NCBI RefSeq assembly: GCF_013186535.1
Contig: NZ_JABMCZ010000002.1
Span: 248,001 to 312,000, forward strand
Length of the DNA: 64,000 nt
Direction of reading: 5' to 3'
Source: Nocardia terpenica
GTDB taxonomy: Bacteria; Actinomycetota; Actinomycetes; Mycobacteriales; Mycobacteriaceae
Shown: positions 12,101 to 17,737 of the stretch, in pieces
Position numbering within the stretch: the first letter of the stretch is position 1
How the letters are laid out: every line of letters begins with the position of its first letter
Notes under the pieces: generated by a model
What the model saw: only the letters and a program-made list of their open reading frames with translations
Database searches by the model: none
Told to the model about the DNA's origin: nothing
Position numbers and translations under genes: made by a program

Positions 12101-15100
12101 GCGGCCAGCGCGTAGACGGCGGCCTCGACCTCGGCGGTCGGAATCCGTTCCGGCGCAATACCCAGCCGGGTGTCCGCGGGCAGCACCTCCTGCACCGGCC
12201 CCTCGGGCAGGTCGGGATAAATGGTGCGCAGCACCTCGTGCCGGGTCACCACATCGTCGAGGGCCGCGGCCAGCGATTCGACATCCAGGCTGCCGGTCAA
12301 CCGCAGCGCGAACGGCAGGTTGTAGGCGGCCGACCCGATGCCCGCGCCGTTCCCACCGTCTGCGCCATCCCGTCCCGCATCTGTACCGCGATCCGGATCG
12401 TCTGCGTCATCCTGGTCGAAGCGGTTGAGGAACCACATGCGCTGCTGCGCGAGCGACAGCGGGAGCCGGTCGGGCCGCGTGATCGCGCCCAGCCGGGCGT
12501 CGCGGCTGCCGTGCGCCTGGGATTCGGTCGCCGCGGCCAGCGCTGCGACGGTGGGGGTTTCGAACAGGGCGCGCACCGGGACCCGGCCGCCGATGGCGGC
12601 GCCGAGGCGGGCCACCACCTGGGTGGCGACCAGTGAATTGCCGCCGAGGGCGAAGAAGTCGTCGTCCGCGCCGACCCGCTCCACCCCGAGCACCGCGCCG
12701 AAGATCTCGGCCACGATCTCCTCGATCGGCGTGGCGGGGGCGCGGAATTCGCGTGCGGCGAAGACGGGTTCGGGCAGCGCCCTGCGGTCGAGCTTGCCGC
12801 TGGCATTGAGCGGCAGGGCGTCCAGCGCCACGATGGCGGCCGGAATCATGTAGGCGGGCAGGCTTTCCGCGATGGTGGTGCGCAGCCGGTCGGCCTCGAT
12901 CTCCCGGCCCGGCGTGGGCACCGCGTACGCCACCAGCTGATCGCCGAGCGGGGAATCGGCCACCAGGGCGACGGCCTGGCTCACCGACGGATGCGCGCGC
13001 AACGCCGCCTCGATCTCGCCGAGCTCGATGCGCTGGCCCCGGAACTTCACCTGAAAATCGGTGCGGCCCAGGTACTCCAGCCGAGGCGGCAGCTCCCCCG
13101 CCGCCTCGCGCCACAGCACCAGGTCGCCGGTGCGGTACATGCGCGCACCGGGCGTGAAGGCATCGGCCACGAACCGATCCGCCGTCAGATCCGGTCGGCG
13201 CACGTATCCCCGCGCCAACTGATCACCGGCCAGATACAGCTCGCCCGGCACCCCGGCGGGTACCGGCCGCAGCCGGGCGTCCAGCACGTAGGCCCGAGTG
13301 TTCCACTGCGGCAACCCGATCGGCACCGACGGCCGATCGGCGCCGCGCGCGGGCCAGTAGGTCACCGAGACCGCGGCCTCGGTCGGCCCGTACAGGTTGT
13401 GCACCCGGGCGTCGGAGATCCGGTGCAGCGCATCGACGGTCTCCGGCGGCAGCGCCTCACCGATCACGAAGACGTCCTGCAGGCTCGGGCAGGCGCCGGG
13501 CTCGGTGTGCGCAGCGAAGACGGTGAGCATCGACGGCACGAAGTCGGTGACTGTGACATCGTGCGCGGCAATGGTTTCCGCGACGTAGGCCGGATCGCGG
13601 TGGCCGTCGTGGGTGGCGACGACGAGGGCCGCGCCGGTCCGCAGCGGCATGAAATAACCCCACAGCGACACATCGAAGGTCGTCGCGGTCTTCTGCAGGT
13701 ACACGTCGTCGGTGCCCAGCGGATAGGCGGCCAGCATCCAGGTGATCTGGTTGTGGATGGCCGCGTGCGAGACCGCGACACCCTTGGGGCGGCCGGTGGA
13801 TCCGGAGGTGAAGATGACGTAGGCCGGATGCTCGGCACGCAGCGGGCGCAGCAGTTCCCCGGGCCGGATCGGGCTCGGGTCGAAGGCGCCGAGGTCCATG
13901 GTGTCCAGCCGCAGAACGGGCGTATCGACCGGCAGCGCCACCGCATCGGCGACGGTGGTGACCACGCAGACCGGCCGCGCGGTGTCGAGGATGTGCGCGA
14001 TCCGCTCGACCGGGTGGTCCGGGTCCAGCGGCACGTACGCGCCACCGGCCGCCACCACCGCGTACATGCCGACCACGAGGTCCAGCGAGCGCCGAATCGC
14101 CAGGCCCACCAGCGACTCCGGGCCGACCCCGCGCGAGATCAGCAGCCGCGCCAGCTGATTCACCCGCGCGTCGAATTCGTCGTAGGTCAGTGCGGTGCCC
14201 TCGTAGACGAGGGCGGTGCGATGCGGATACAGCTCGACCGCGCGCCGGAATCCGTCCAGCAGCAGTTCCGGTTCGATCGGGTAGCGAGTGTCGTTCCAGG
14301 CGTAGAGGATTCGCTCCCGCTCGTCGGCGTGCAGCAGCTCGATGTCGCCGACCGGACCCTCGGGCTCGGCGGCGACCGCGTCCAGCACCCGCACCAGGCG
14401 GTCGGCGAAGCCCGCCACGGTCGCCTCGTCGAACAGGTCCATGGCGTAGGTGAACAGCGCCGAGAACCCGCCCTCCGCACGCGGCACCACGGTCAACTGC
14501 AAATCGAATTTCGCTACCGCACCATCGAACTCGACGGCATCGGCCACCAAACCCGGCAACTCCAACCGCGGCTTGTCCATATTCTGAAAGAACAACGCCA
14601 CCTGGAACAACGGATGATGCGCCTGCGACCGCACCGGGTCCAGCAGCTCGACCAGCCGCTCGAACGGCAGCTCGGTATTCGAGAATGCGCCCAGATCGGT
14701 CTCTTTCACCTGGGCGAGCAGATCGGTGAAGGTCGCGGCGGGATCGATGCGGGTGCGCAGCACCAGGGTGTTGACGAACATGCCGATCAGGCCGTCGAGT
14801 TCGCGATCGCCGCGCCCGGCGACCGGTGTGCCGACGGCGATGTCGTCGGTGCCCGACAACCGCGCCAGCAGCACCGCGAAGGCCGCGTGCACCACCATGA
14901 ACAGCGAGGTGCCGGTGCGGTGGGCGAGTTCGTCGAGCCGCCCGTGCAATTCGGCGTCGACCGCGAAGGCGTACTCGGCGCCGCGGCCCGAGGCGAGCGC
15001 GGGCCGCGGCCGGTCGGCCGGGAGGTCCAGCCGATCGGGCAGACCCGCCAATGCCGCACGCCAGTAGGCGATCTGGGCCGCCGCCACCGACTTCGGGTCG

Positions 15101-17505
15101 GCCTCCTCGCCCAGCACCGCGCGCTGCCACAGCGCGTAATCGGCGTACTGCACCGGCAGCGGCAGCCAGGCGGGCGAGGCGTTGTTGCGGCGGGCGAGGA
15201 AGGCCACCAGCAGATCTCGCATGAACGGCGCGATCGAGGCGCCGTCGGCGGCGATGTGGTGCACGACCACGGCCACGATGTGGTCGTCGGCGGACAGCTC
15301 CGCCACCCCGATGCGCAGCGGCACCTCGGCGGCGACATCGAAGCCGGTGCGCACGAATCCGTCGAGCCAGTCGGCGATCTCGTGGTCGGCCAAGGGTTTC
15401 GGCGCGAGGTCCGGGACGGCCTGCTCGGGCGGCAGCACCACCTGGTAGCCGGTGCCGTCGACCGCCGGGTAGACGGTGCGCAGGGTCTCGTGCCGGGCGA
15501 TGACGTCGGCGATCGCGGCCTGCAGCGCCGCCACGTTCAGGTGGCCGCTGAGCCGGATGGCGAACGGGATGTTGTCGGCGGCGGAGTCCGGATCGAACTG
15601 GTTGAGGAACCACATGCGCCGCTGCGCCAGCGACAGCGGAATGTGGTCCGGGCGCGGCATGGGCGTCAGCGGCAGGCGGCCGCCCTCGCCCTTGATCGGC
15701 TCCAGCCGGTCGGCCAGTTCCGCCACGGTCGACGCCTCGAACAGCAGCCGGGCGGGGACGTGGGCACAGATGTGCGCGCCGAGCCGCGCGGCGACCCGGG
15801 TGGCGATCAGGGAGTTGCCGCCCAGTTCGAAGAAGTCGTCGTCGGCCCCGATCGGTGCGGTGAGGCCGAGCAATTCGGTGTAGACGCTGGCGACCGTCTC
15901 CTCCAGCGGACCGGCGGGCGCGCGAAACTGCTTGGCCTGCAGCACCGGTGCGGGCAGCGCGGCGCGATCCAGCTTGCCGACCGGGGTCAGCGGAATCTCG
16001 TCCAACACCATGACCGTCGTGGGCACCATGTGCGCGGGCAGGCTGCGACCGGCGAAGTCGAGCAGCTGTGTGGTATCCACGGTCCCGGCCGCGGCATGCA
16101 CGTAGGAGACCAGAATCGTTGCGCCACTGTCCTGATCGTGACCGACGGTCACCGCGAAATCGACGGACTCGTGCCTCGCCAGTACCGCGTCGATCTCGCC
16201 CAGCTCGATCCGGAAACCCCGGATCTTCACCTGGAAATCATTGCGGCCCAGGTACTCCAGCTCATCGTTGGCCGTCCAGCGCACCAGGTCGCCGGTGCGA
16301 TACAGCCGGGATCCGTCGCCCCCGAACGGGTTCGCGACGAACCGGGACGCGGTCAGAGACGGCCGCTCGTGATAGCCGCGCGCCAATTGCGCACCGGTGA
16401 TGTACAACTCGCCGACGACACCGTTGGGGACCGGTTCGAGGCGTTCGTTCAGCACGTATTCGGTGATGCCGCGGATCGGCCCGCCGACGGTGACCGTCTC
16501 CCCCGGCGCCAGCGGCGCGCTGATATTGGTCATGATGGTGGTCTCGGTCGGCCCGTAGCCGTTGAAGAACTCGCGGGTGCCCTCGGCGACCGGAAGCACC
16601 CAGCGCCGCACCAGTTCCGGCGGGCACGCCTCGCCGCCGGAGACCACCACGCGCAGCTCGTCCAGGCCCTGCGGATCCACCGACGCCAGCGCGGCCGGGG
16701 TCACGAACGCGTGCGTGACCTCCTCGCGGGCGAGCAGCGCGGCCAGTTCGTCGCCGCCGTACACCGACGGCGCGGCCACCACCATGGTCGCCGCGCCGCC
16801 CACCGCCAGCAATAGCTCGAGCACCGAGGCGTCGAATGACGGGGACGCGAAATGTAATGTGCGCGAATCACTTCCGACGCGGTACCGGTCGCGCTGCTCG
16901 TCGCAGAAGCCGGACAGCCCGGCCTGGGTGACGACGACGCCCTTCGGTGTGCCGGTCGAGCCGGAGGTGTAGATGACGTAGGCCGGGTGCTCGCCGCGCA
17001 GCGGGCGCAGCCGGTCGGCGTAGGTGACCGGGTCGGCGGGGAAGCGGTCCAGCCGCACGGTGAAATCGGGGGAATCGATGGTCAGCCATTCCACCGCGTC
17101 GGGCAGCGAGGCGCGGGCCGCGCCGACGGTCAGGCCCACCACCGCGCCGGAGTCGGCGACCATGTGCGCCACCCGCTCGGCCGGATAGTTCGGGTCCACC
17201 GGCACGAATCCCGCGCCCGTCTTGGCGACGGCCCACACCGCGATCACCGAGTCCAGCGATCGCGGGATGCCGATCGCGACCAGGTTCTCCGGGCCGATGC
17301 CGCGGGTGATCAGCAGCCGGGCCAGCCGGGTCGACAGTTCGTCGAGTTCGGCGTAGGTGAGTTCGGCGAGGGTGGTGTGCGCGTCGGCGAAGACGACGGC
17401 GATTCCGGTCGGATCGGCCTCGACGGCGGTGGACAGCAGCTGCGGCAGGGTGGTGACGCGCGCTCTGCGGGTTCGGGCGGGGCGTACGCGGGCCGGGCGG
17501 GTCAT
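142..17505 (-). CDS. Five-module non-ribosomal peptide synthetase with terminal thioesterase
   Basis: Giant cytoplasmic assembly-line enzyme of 5787 residues; ATG start with GGAAG about 10 nt upstream. Domains by approximate residue: A1 20-520, carrier T1 (LGGNS, Ser ~564), C2 620-1060 (HHIAADG ~749), A2 1090-1570, T2 ~1620, C3 1685-2110 (HHIAADG ~1839), A3 2190-2800, T3 ~2840, C4 2900-3320 (HHIAADG ~3033), A4 3380-3890, T4 (LGGDS ~3937), epimerase-like 3990-4440, C5 4465-4890 (HHILIDG), A5 4930-5420, T5 ~5467, thioesterase 5505-5787 (GWSLGG ~5605). Pocket codes I read by aligning to GrsA: A1 DALFVGGIMK, A2 DVWDFILVSK, A3 DLWHLILVSK, A4 DALFVGGIMK, A5 DIWHFAWVVK. I cannot assign substrates to these. 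There is no starter C domain, so A1 either initiates or receives a chain in trans from the C domain ending the 30244-37599 protein. A3 and A4 carry in-frame tandem-repeat inserts absent from the paralogue at 17738-30058. The product is unknown. Confidence 0.95.
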   Translation of the reverse strand: MTRPARVRPARTRRARVTTLPQLLSTAVEADPTGIAVVFADAHTTLAELTYAELDELSTRLARLLITRGIGPENLVAIGIPRSLDSVIAVWAVAKTGAGFVPVDPNYPAERVAHMVADSGAVVGLTVGAARASLPDAVEWLTIDSPDFTVRLDRFPADPVTYADRLRPLRGEHPAYVIYTSGSTGTPKGVVVTQAGLSGFCDEQRDRYRVGSDSRTLHFASPSFDASVLELLLAVGGAATMVVAAPSVYGGDELAALLAREEVTHAFVTPAALASVDPQGLDELRVVVSGGEACPPELVRRWVLPVAEGTREFFNGYGPTETTIMTNISAPLAPGETVTVGGPIRGITEYVLNERLEPVPNGVVGELYITGAQLARGYHERPSLTASRFVANPFGGDGSRLYRTGDLVRWTANDELEYLGRNDFQVKIRGFRIELGEIDAVLARHESVDFAVTVGHDQDSGATILVSYVHAAAGTVDTTQLLDFAGRSLPAHMVPTTVMVLDEIPLTPVGKLDRAALPAPVLQAKQFRAPAGPLEETVASVYTELLGLTAPIGADDDFFELGGNSLIATRVAARLGAHICAHVPARLLFEASTVAELADRLEPIKGEGGRLPLTPMPRPDHIPLSLAQRRMWFLNQFDPDSAADNIPFAIRLSGHLNVAALQAAIADVIARHETLRTVYPAVDGTGYQVVLPPEQAVPDLAPKPLADHEIADWLDGFVRTGFDVAAEVPLRIGVAELSADDHIVAVVVHHIAADGASIAPFMRDLLVAFLARRNNASPAWLPLPVQYADYALWQRAVLGEEADPKSVAAAQIAYWRAALAGLPDRLDLPADRPRPALASGRGAEYAFAVDAELHGRLDELAHRTGTSLFMVVHAAFAVLLARLSGTDDIAVGTPVAGRGDRELDGLIGMFVNTLVLRTRIDPAATFTDLLAQVKETDLGAFSNTELPFERLVELLDPVRSQAHHPLFQVALFFQNMDKPRLELPGLVADAVEFDGAVAKFDLQLTVVPRAEGGFSALFTYAMDLFDEATVAGFADRLVRVLDAVAAEPEGPVGDIELLHADERERILYAWNDTRYPIEPELLLDGFRRAVELYPHRTALVYEGTALTYDEFDARVNQLARLLISRGVGPESLVGLAIRRSLDLVVGMYAVVAAGGAYVPLDPDHPVERIAHILDTARPVCVVTTVADAVALPVDTPVLRLDTMDLGAFDPSPIRPGELLRPLRAEHPAYVIFTSGSTGRPKGVAVSHAAIHNQITWMLAAYPLGTDDVYLQKTATTFDVSLWGYFMPLRTGAALVVATHDGHRDPAYVAETIAAHDVTVTDFVPSMLTVFAAHTEPGACPSLQDVFVIGEALPPETVDALHRISDARVHNLYGPTEAAVSVTYWPARGADRPSVPIGLPQWNTRAYVLDARLRPVPAGVPGELYLAGDQLARGYVRRPDLTADRFVADAFTPGARMYRTGDLVLWREAAGELPPRLEYLGRTDFQVKFRGQRIELGEIEAALRAHPSVSQAVALVADSPLGDQLVAYAVPTPGREIEADRLRTTIAESLPAYMIPAAIVALDALPLNASGKLDRRALPEPVFAAREFRAPATPIEEIVAEIFGAVLGVERVGADDDFFALGGNSLVATQVVARLGAAIGGRVPVRALFETPTVAALAAATESQAHGSRDARLGAITRPDRLPLSLAQQRMWFLNRFDQDDADDPDRGTDAGRDGADGGNGAGIGSAAYNLPFALRLTGSLDVESLAAALDDVVTRHEVLRTIYPDLPEGPVQEVLPADTRLGIAPERIPTAEVEAAVYALAATPFDVTTEVPLRVRLFEIADLAPGSRREYVLAVVVHHIAADGSSMGPLVRDVMTAYAARTSGEAPAWAPLPVQYADYALWQRAVLGDESDTGSIAAQQIAYWREELAGLPDVLELPADRPRPAVATLAGARVEVRIDAETHAGLVDLAHAHGATLFMVVHTALAVLLARLSGSDDVAVGTPVAGRGEAELDDLIGMFVNTVVFRTRLDRGEGFSDLLVRQRETDLQAFAHADIPFERLVEVLNPLRSTAHHPLFQVGLSFQNLARTALELPGLSVAGVDADLDVSQFDLHLIVADSYDEDGSAAGIGGFFTYATDLFDAETVEAFTDRFARLLTEIVADATVPVGDIEILAADERDRVLIERNDTAHPVEPATLASLLDATVSASPEAIALVADWPASTAGPLELSYADLDARVNRLARHLVSLGVGPESRVALAFRRSVDLIVAMYAVVQAGGAYVPVDPDQPAERVAYILAAADPVCVLTTSTVAPAEVSAETRDWRGRTESVSALVAAAGVSFDTAAPVERIDALDLAGYSDAPLTDAERLAPLRPEHTAYVIFTSGSTGRPKGVAVPHAAVVNQLLWKTAEFGLGADDAVLLKTAATFDLSVWEFWSAAVCGGRLVIAAPEGHRDPAYLDELIARANVTTLHVVPSMLDALLAADAVSGLAALRRVLAIGEALPGALATRFRAACPDVPLFNLYGPTEAAVSITTHEVTAADTGSVPIGKPEWNSQVYVLDSRLRPVPDGVTGELYLAGDQLARGYFARPDLTADRFVANPFASGAGDIGGAGAGVDGGAGARADGEAGAGAVGSRMYRTGDLVAWNANGELEYRGRTDFQVKIRGFRIELGEVEAALLALPEIAQAAVVAKSDARTGDRLVAYLVPAGNETLAVSERDSAISRHDADSSTSRASSSFSRPDASSRVPRADASSRVPRADASSRLPRAVRAAGGARIDIAHIKSALAATLPSYMVPAAFVTLDALPLNANGKLDRRALPDPEVETARYRAPATPVEEIIATTFADVLGIDRIGVDDDFFALGGNSLLATRIVARAGAALGIRIPVRMLFEAPTVAALATKVERGSGERLRTPLIAGPRPERIPLSFAQQRMWFLNQFDTAASVYNIPAAIRLSGALDAAALQQAVADLVARHEILRTIYPEAAPAADGLTSGPVQQVLSVSEVPTDLAPIQLGEERVAHEVHQLVATGFDVTTEIPFRIRLFRITPTEHVLVFVAHHIAADGWSMGPLSRDLMLAYAARSGGEAPAWAPLPIQYADFALWQRAVLGDENDPASLAGAQLAYWTSELADLPDELTLPSDRPRPPAQSFAGGTVEFGVDAEVHAALTRLARGNNATLFMVVHAALAILLARLSGTENIAIGTPAAGRGEAELDDLIGMFVNTLVLRSRVAPDLGFTDLLAATRDTDLRAFAHSDIPFERLVEALDPPRSAARHPLFQVALSFENLAPTTFELPGLSFTALDPAAAAAKFDLLLTLREQRAEDGAEAGLAAEFTYARDLFDAATVESFGRRFRRILAAVAADASIPVGDLEILDDSERADLVRRRGAAAVPPRTLPDLMEAAVDANPDGAAVVFRGRSFSYDQLDTASSKLARRLIELGAGPDVLVAVAIPRSVEAVVAVWSVAKTGAAFVPVDPTYPAERIAHMVSDSRAALGVTVRSALAQLPEVVGGWIVLDDPDFAAGVDYQAGEPVLDIERRHPIRPENAAYVIYTSGSTGLPKGVVVTHAGLANFCAEQTERYGLDGDSRALAFASPSFDASVLELLLALGAGGALVLAPTGTYGGDELTELIARERVTHAFLTPSVLASLDPAALTEMKVIVAGGEAVPADLVAKWGGAADDSGRRLHNGYGPTETTIMTNISDPLHPGDPVTIGGPIRGMRALVLDSRLRPVPEGVAGELYLSGIQLARGYHARPGLTATRFIANPFAFGSGNEGAAAGDGEVTAGDRGVATGGAGIADGSRLYRTGDIVRWRRGEAVLEYLGRNDFQVKVRGFRIELGEIDAVLSGRDDIDFAVTVGRETGGGATMLVSYVRPAPGTAPDPGAVTADLARVLPEHMVPAAVVVLSEIPLTPVGKLDRRALPEPVLETVAYRAPQTHAEQVVAEVISEVLGVEGVGLDDDFFALGGDSIVSIQVVSRARARGVHFAPRDVFQARTVAALAAAATVEEPGAPAEPQTGPLPLPPMAVRLLQIDPAGRDHRAIALDIPADCAPERVREAAQAVLDRHPMLSARLETAGLPVDPAEAGTQILPVVAPDATGPADWPDAGYGPTDAARLVLPQTPAEAVVRRFAAGAEAADLAVRALSADLDPAAGRNIGFGLIAAGVPDLDGDAPASLVVVATALVVDDLSWRIVADELSAAWSGGHALAGAADGGPAGVTRALAARAADPATLDELASWQRALVAVPAESPIDTVDLTTRGRVSLVITAEGAAAVDAAAAAYRAEIDDVLLAALALALEPKLRGEAADLIGSVVQLPADGRAAAGPESDGTVGGFTATYPLVLGLDDIDVDEALIGGPAAGRAIAQMKELRRAVPDSGVGYGLLRYLNPRTAPHLAALAHGRTAFRYRDLRPARAYPQTPAADLYLDLTVDATADGLLARFDYAAAILTVQQVKELAGQWVRALGGLAEHGTRPESGGFTPSDFPLLTLSQADVDRFHAQYPALSDVWPVTPLQSGMLFHALLAESSVDVYTTQFTLDLSGAVNVRRLHEAAQAVLDRHDNLRAAFATDAAGDPVQLVLDGVEVPWRTADLAQLEPERARAELARLEAADYAERFDMHTAPLLRFTLIRTAPESYRLLVTSHHILIDGWSMPLLMQDLLLLYAFGPYSPELPRVRSYGDYLAWLAEQDRDAARRAWRAALSGFTEPTPLAPVDPGREISAGVGEVGFELSPSDTTDLSRLAARLGVTVNTVVQAAWGLLLGRTVDRDDVVFGATVSGRPPRLPGVETMVGLFLNAVPVRVRLGATDTLAGVLRRLQAEQADLLDVHYLGLSEIQETVGVDGLFDSLVVFESFPVDRDGLDRASAIDGMHVTGVGSVNGTHYPVTVMVVLDTRLRVSLKYLRDVFDAPAARALSERLSALIRRFATTPQARVTEVDALLPGERAALAARNATDVPELLDDATLLTLFDAQVARTPQAPALHFGDTTLTYLELDSRSRALAATLAERGVRPESLVAVAIRRSVELVVAIYAVLRAGGGYLPVDPEHPAERNESVLANAGPVLVLTTTRDGFETDSGTPVVAIDELPEPVAGRAAEFPPVLPDTVAYVIHTSGSTGRPKGVVIMHRQLANQFRWAQRSHPHDTGDVVLHKTPITFDISTWELLWPLHTGASIVIAEPDGHRDPAYLSRVIEEKSVTTVHFVPSMLDAFLDPAVNAAVAQGYSSLRRIFAAGEALSAETAAACAAHLDRTELVNWYGPAEATVVTAHPANSAGSAAIPIGTPVANTRVFVLDRQLRPVPPGAPGELYVAGVQLARGYLGAAALTAERFVAHPNGERVYRTGDIVRWTAAADGTAALEYLGRSDFQVKLRGQRIELGEIEAALTAAAEVRHAVVTLARADSGDRLVGYVVPAPGATIDAAALLARTRESLPAYMVPATVVTLAELPLNANGKLDRAALPVPRLSGREYRAPQTPLEQTVADVFAEVLGVDRAGRDDDFFDLGGNSLIATRAVGRLREVTGAEVRVQWFFTGSTVAALTRRIAAALDAGHDYDPHSDAALAVLLPIRAEGELPPLFCLHPMYGLAWTYSGLARYVEDRPILGLQSPALSEDGYLPESLADMAARYVAEIRAVQPHGPYHLLGWSLGGVLAHAVATALQADGETVELLAMLDSHPDIDVTDFRTAIREALAEIGIGAEALVGDGDIHDLSDAAVAALHATIPADLAVLTPDRVRRIYRSAVRSAELIAEHRPGVYRGRLDYFSALGHETAAESWREAVDGEIADHPVPVRHDLMTSPEALADLGPRLARRLSDGVAKTPEETDPA
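4188..5538 (-). other. Degenerate epimerization domain in module 4 of the five-module synthetase
   Basis: The stretch between carrier T4 (LGGDS) and C5 aligns with epimerization domains: VVDDLSWRIV, TVGGFTATYPL and SGVGYGLLRYL are recognisable E motifs. The catalytic HHxxxDG is TALVVDD (Thr4151-Ala4152), so both histidines are lost. The EGHGRE motif reads PADGRA (~4285), so the catalytic Glu is lost too. The frame is intact and the flanking C5 looks like the D-donor-accepting type (VWPVTPLQSGMLFH). Known family biochemistry says the His and Glu are needed for alpha-carbon epimerization, so I infer this domain is inactive and acts structurally, if at all. Confidence 0.8.
6213..6275. repeat. 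21-nt tandem repeat inside adenylation domain A4 of the five-module synthetase
   Basis: Three 21-nt units beginning CCCCTG start at 6213, 6234 and 6255. A partial fourth follows. They encode a Gly/Ala-rich loop inserted between the ANPF and GSRLYRTGD motifs of A4. The insert preserves the frame. Confidence 0.7.
9249..9460. repeat. In-frame insertion of a palindrome plus 27-nt tandem array in adenylation domain A3
   Basis: 9249-9283 is a 35-nt palindrome: arms TCCTCGCGCCG and CGGCGCGAGGA, then an inner CCGC/GCGG stem and a 3-nt loop. Its right arm opens a tandem array with unit CGGCGCGAGGAACACGAGAC plus 7 nt (27 nt), repeated about three times and then decaying towards 9460. On the coding strand this is an insert of roughly 60 residues rich in Ser and Arg (PRADASSRV repeated). 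It lies between the GDRLVAYLV motif and the IKSAL helix. The paralogous A3 at 17738-30058 goes directly from AYLV to DVAQVKSAL. The same palindrome occurs at 38021-38055. Confidence 0.85.
9689..9765. repeat. 24-nt tandem repeat inside adenylation domain A3 of the five-module synthetase
   Basis: Units beginning GCGCCAGCT start at 9689, 9713 and 9737, followed by GCGCC. They encode a Gly/Ala-rich loop of about 30 residues between ANPF and GSRMYRTGD. The paralogous A3 in the 17738-30058 protein has only a few residues there. Confidence 0.75.
11180..11646. repeat. 467-bp block identical to 23721-24187 (condensation domain C3)
   Basis: Read base by base, 11180-11646 and 23721-24187 are the same sequence at a constant offset of 12541. 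Mismatches appear immediately at both ends. On the coding strand the block covers the C-terminal half of C3, from the FMVVHTALAVLL region to the FFTYATDLF region. Its codons end heavily in G or T (TTG, GTT, GGT, GAT), whereas the flanks prefer CTG, GTC, GGC and GAC. This suggests gene conversion or import of a common donor tract. Confidence 0.9.
14443..14604. repeat. 162-bp block identical to 26972-27133 (condensation domain C2)
   Basis: Identity runs at a constant offset of 12529 between the first condensation domains of the two long synthetases, and weaker similarity continues beyond. The central part uses TTG leucine codons unlike its surroundings. This is a second sign of recombination between the paralogues. 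Confidence 0.8.
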
Positions 17506-17646
17506 GCTGTCATCGCTTCCACAACCGGGTCCTGCCGTACCACGTGTTTCTCACCCTTGCCTGTTGTCGCTTCCAGCGCCTTCGCAGCGCCACCCTTCAT
17601 CAATCGAGCGCGGCCGTCGCGTGCGTTACGGCTGCACAGACGTCCC

Positions 17647-17665
17647 GGCCGGGGTCGACCCGGCC
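17647..17665 (-). terminator. GC-rich hairpin between two synthetase genes
   Basis: GGCCGGG / CCCGGCC with a 5-nt loop sits in the 232-nt gap 17506-17737, downstream of the four-module synthetase and upstream of the five-module one. There is no T-tract. It could attenuate read-through or be chance in GC-rich DNA. I see no convincing promoter elsewhere in the gap. Confidence 0.25.
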
Positions 17666-17737
17666 CGGAACCAACCTATTGTCCGGTACCGAGGCCGATC
17701 GATCACCCGTTGGGGCCATCAATCGCCTCGGTGCCGG

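Noticed and set aside
17506..17737. A separate promoter for the five-module synthetase
   Set aside because: No -35/-10 pair or operator stands out in the 232-nt gap; only a GC hairpin could be described.
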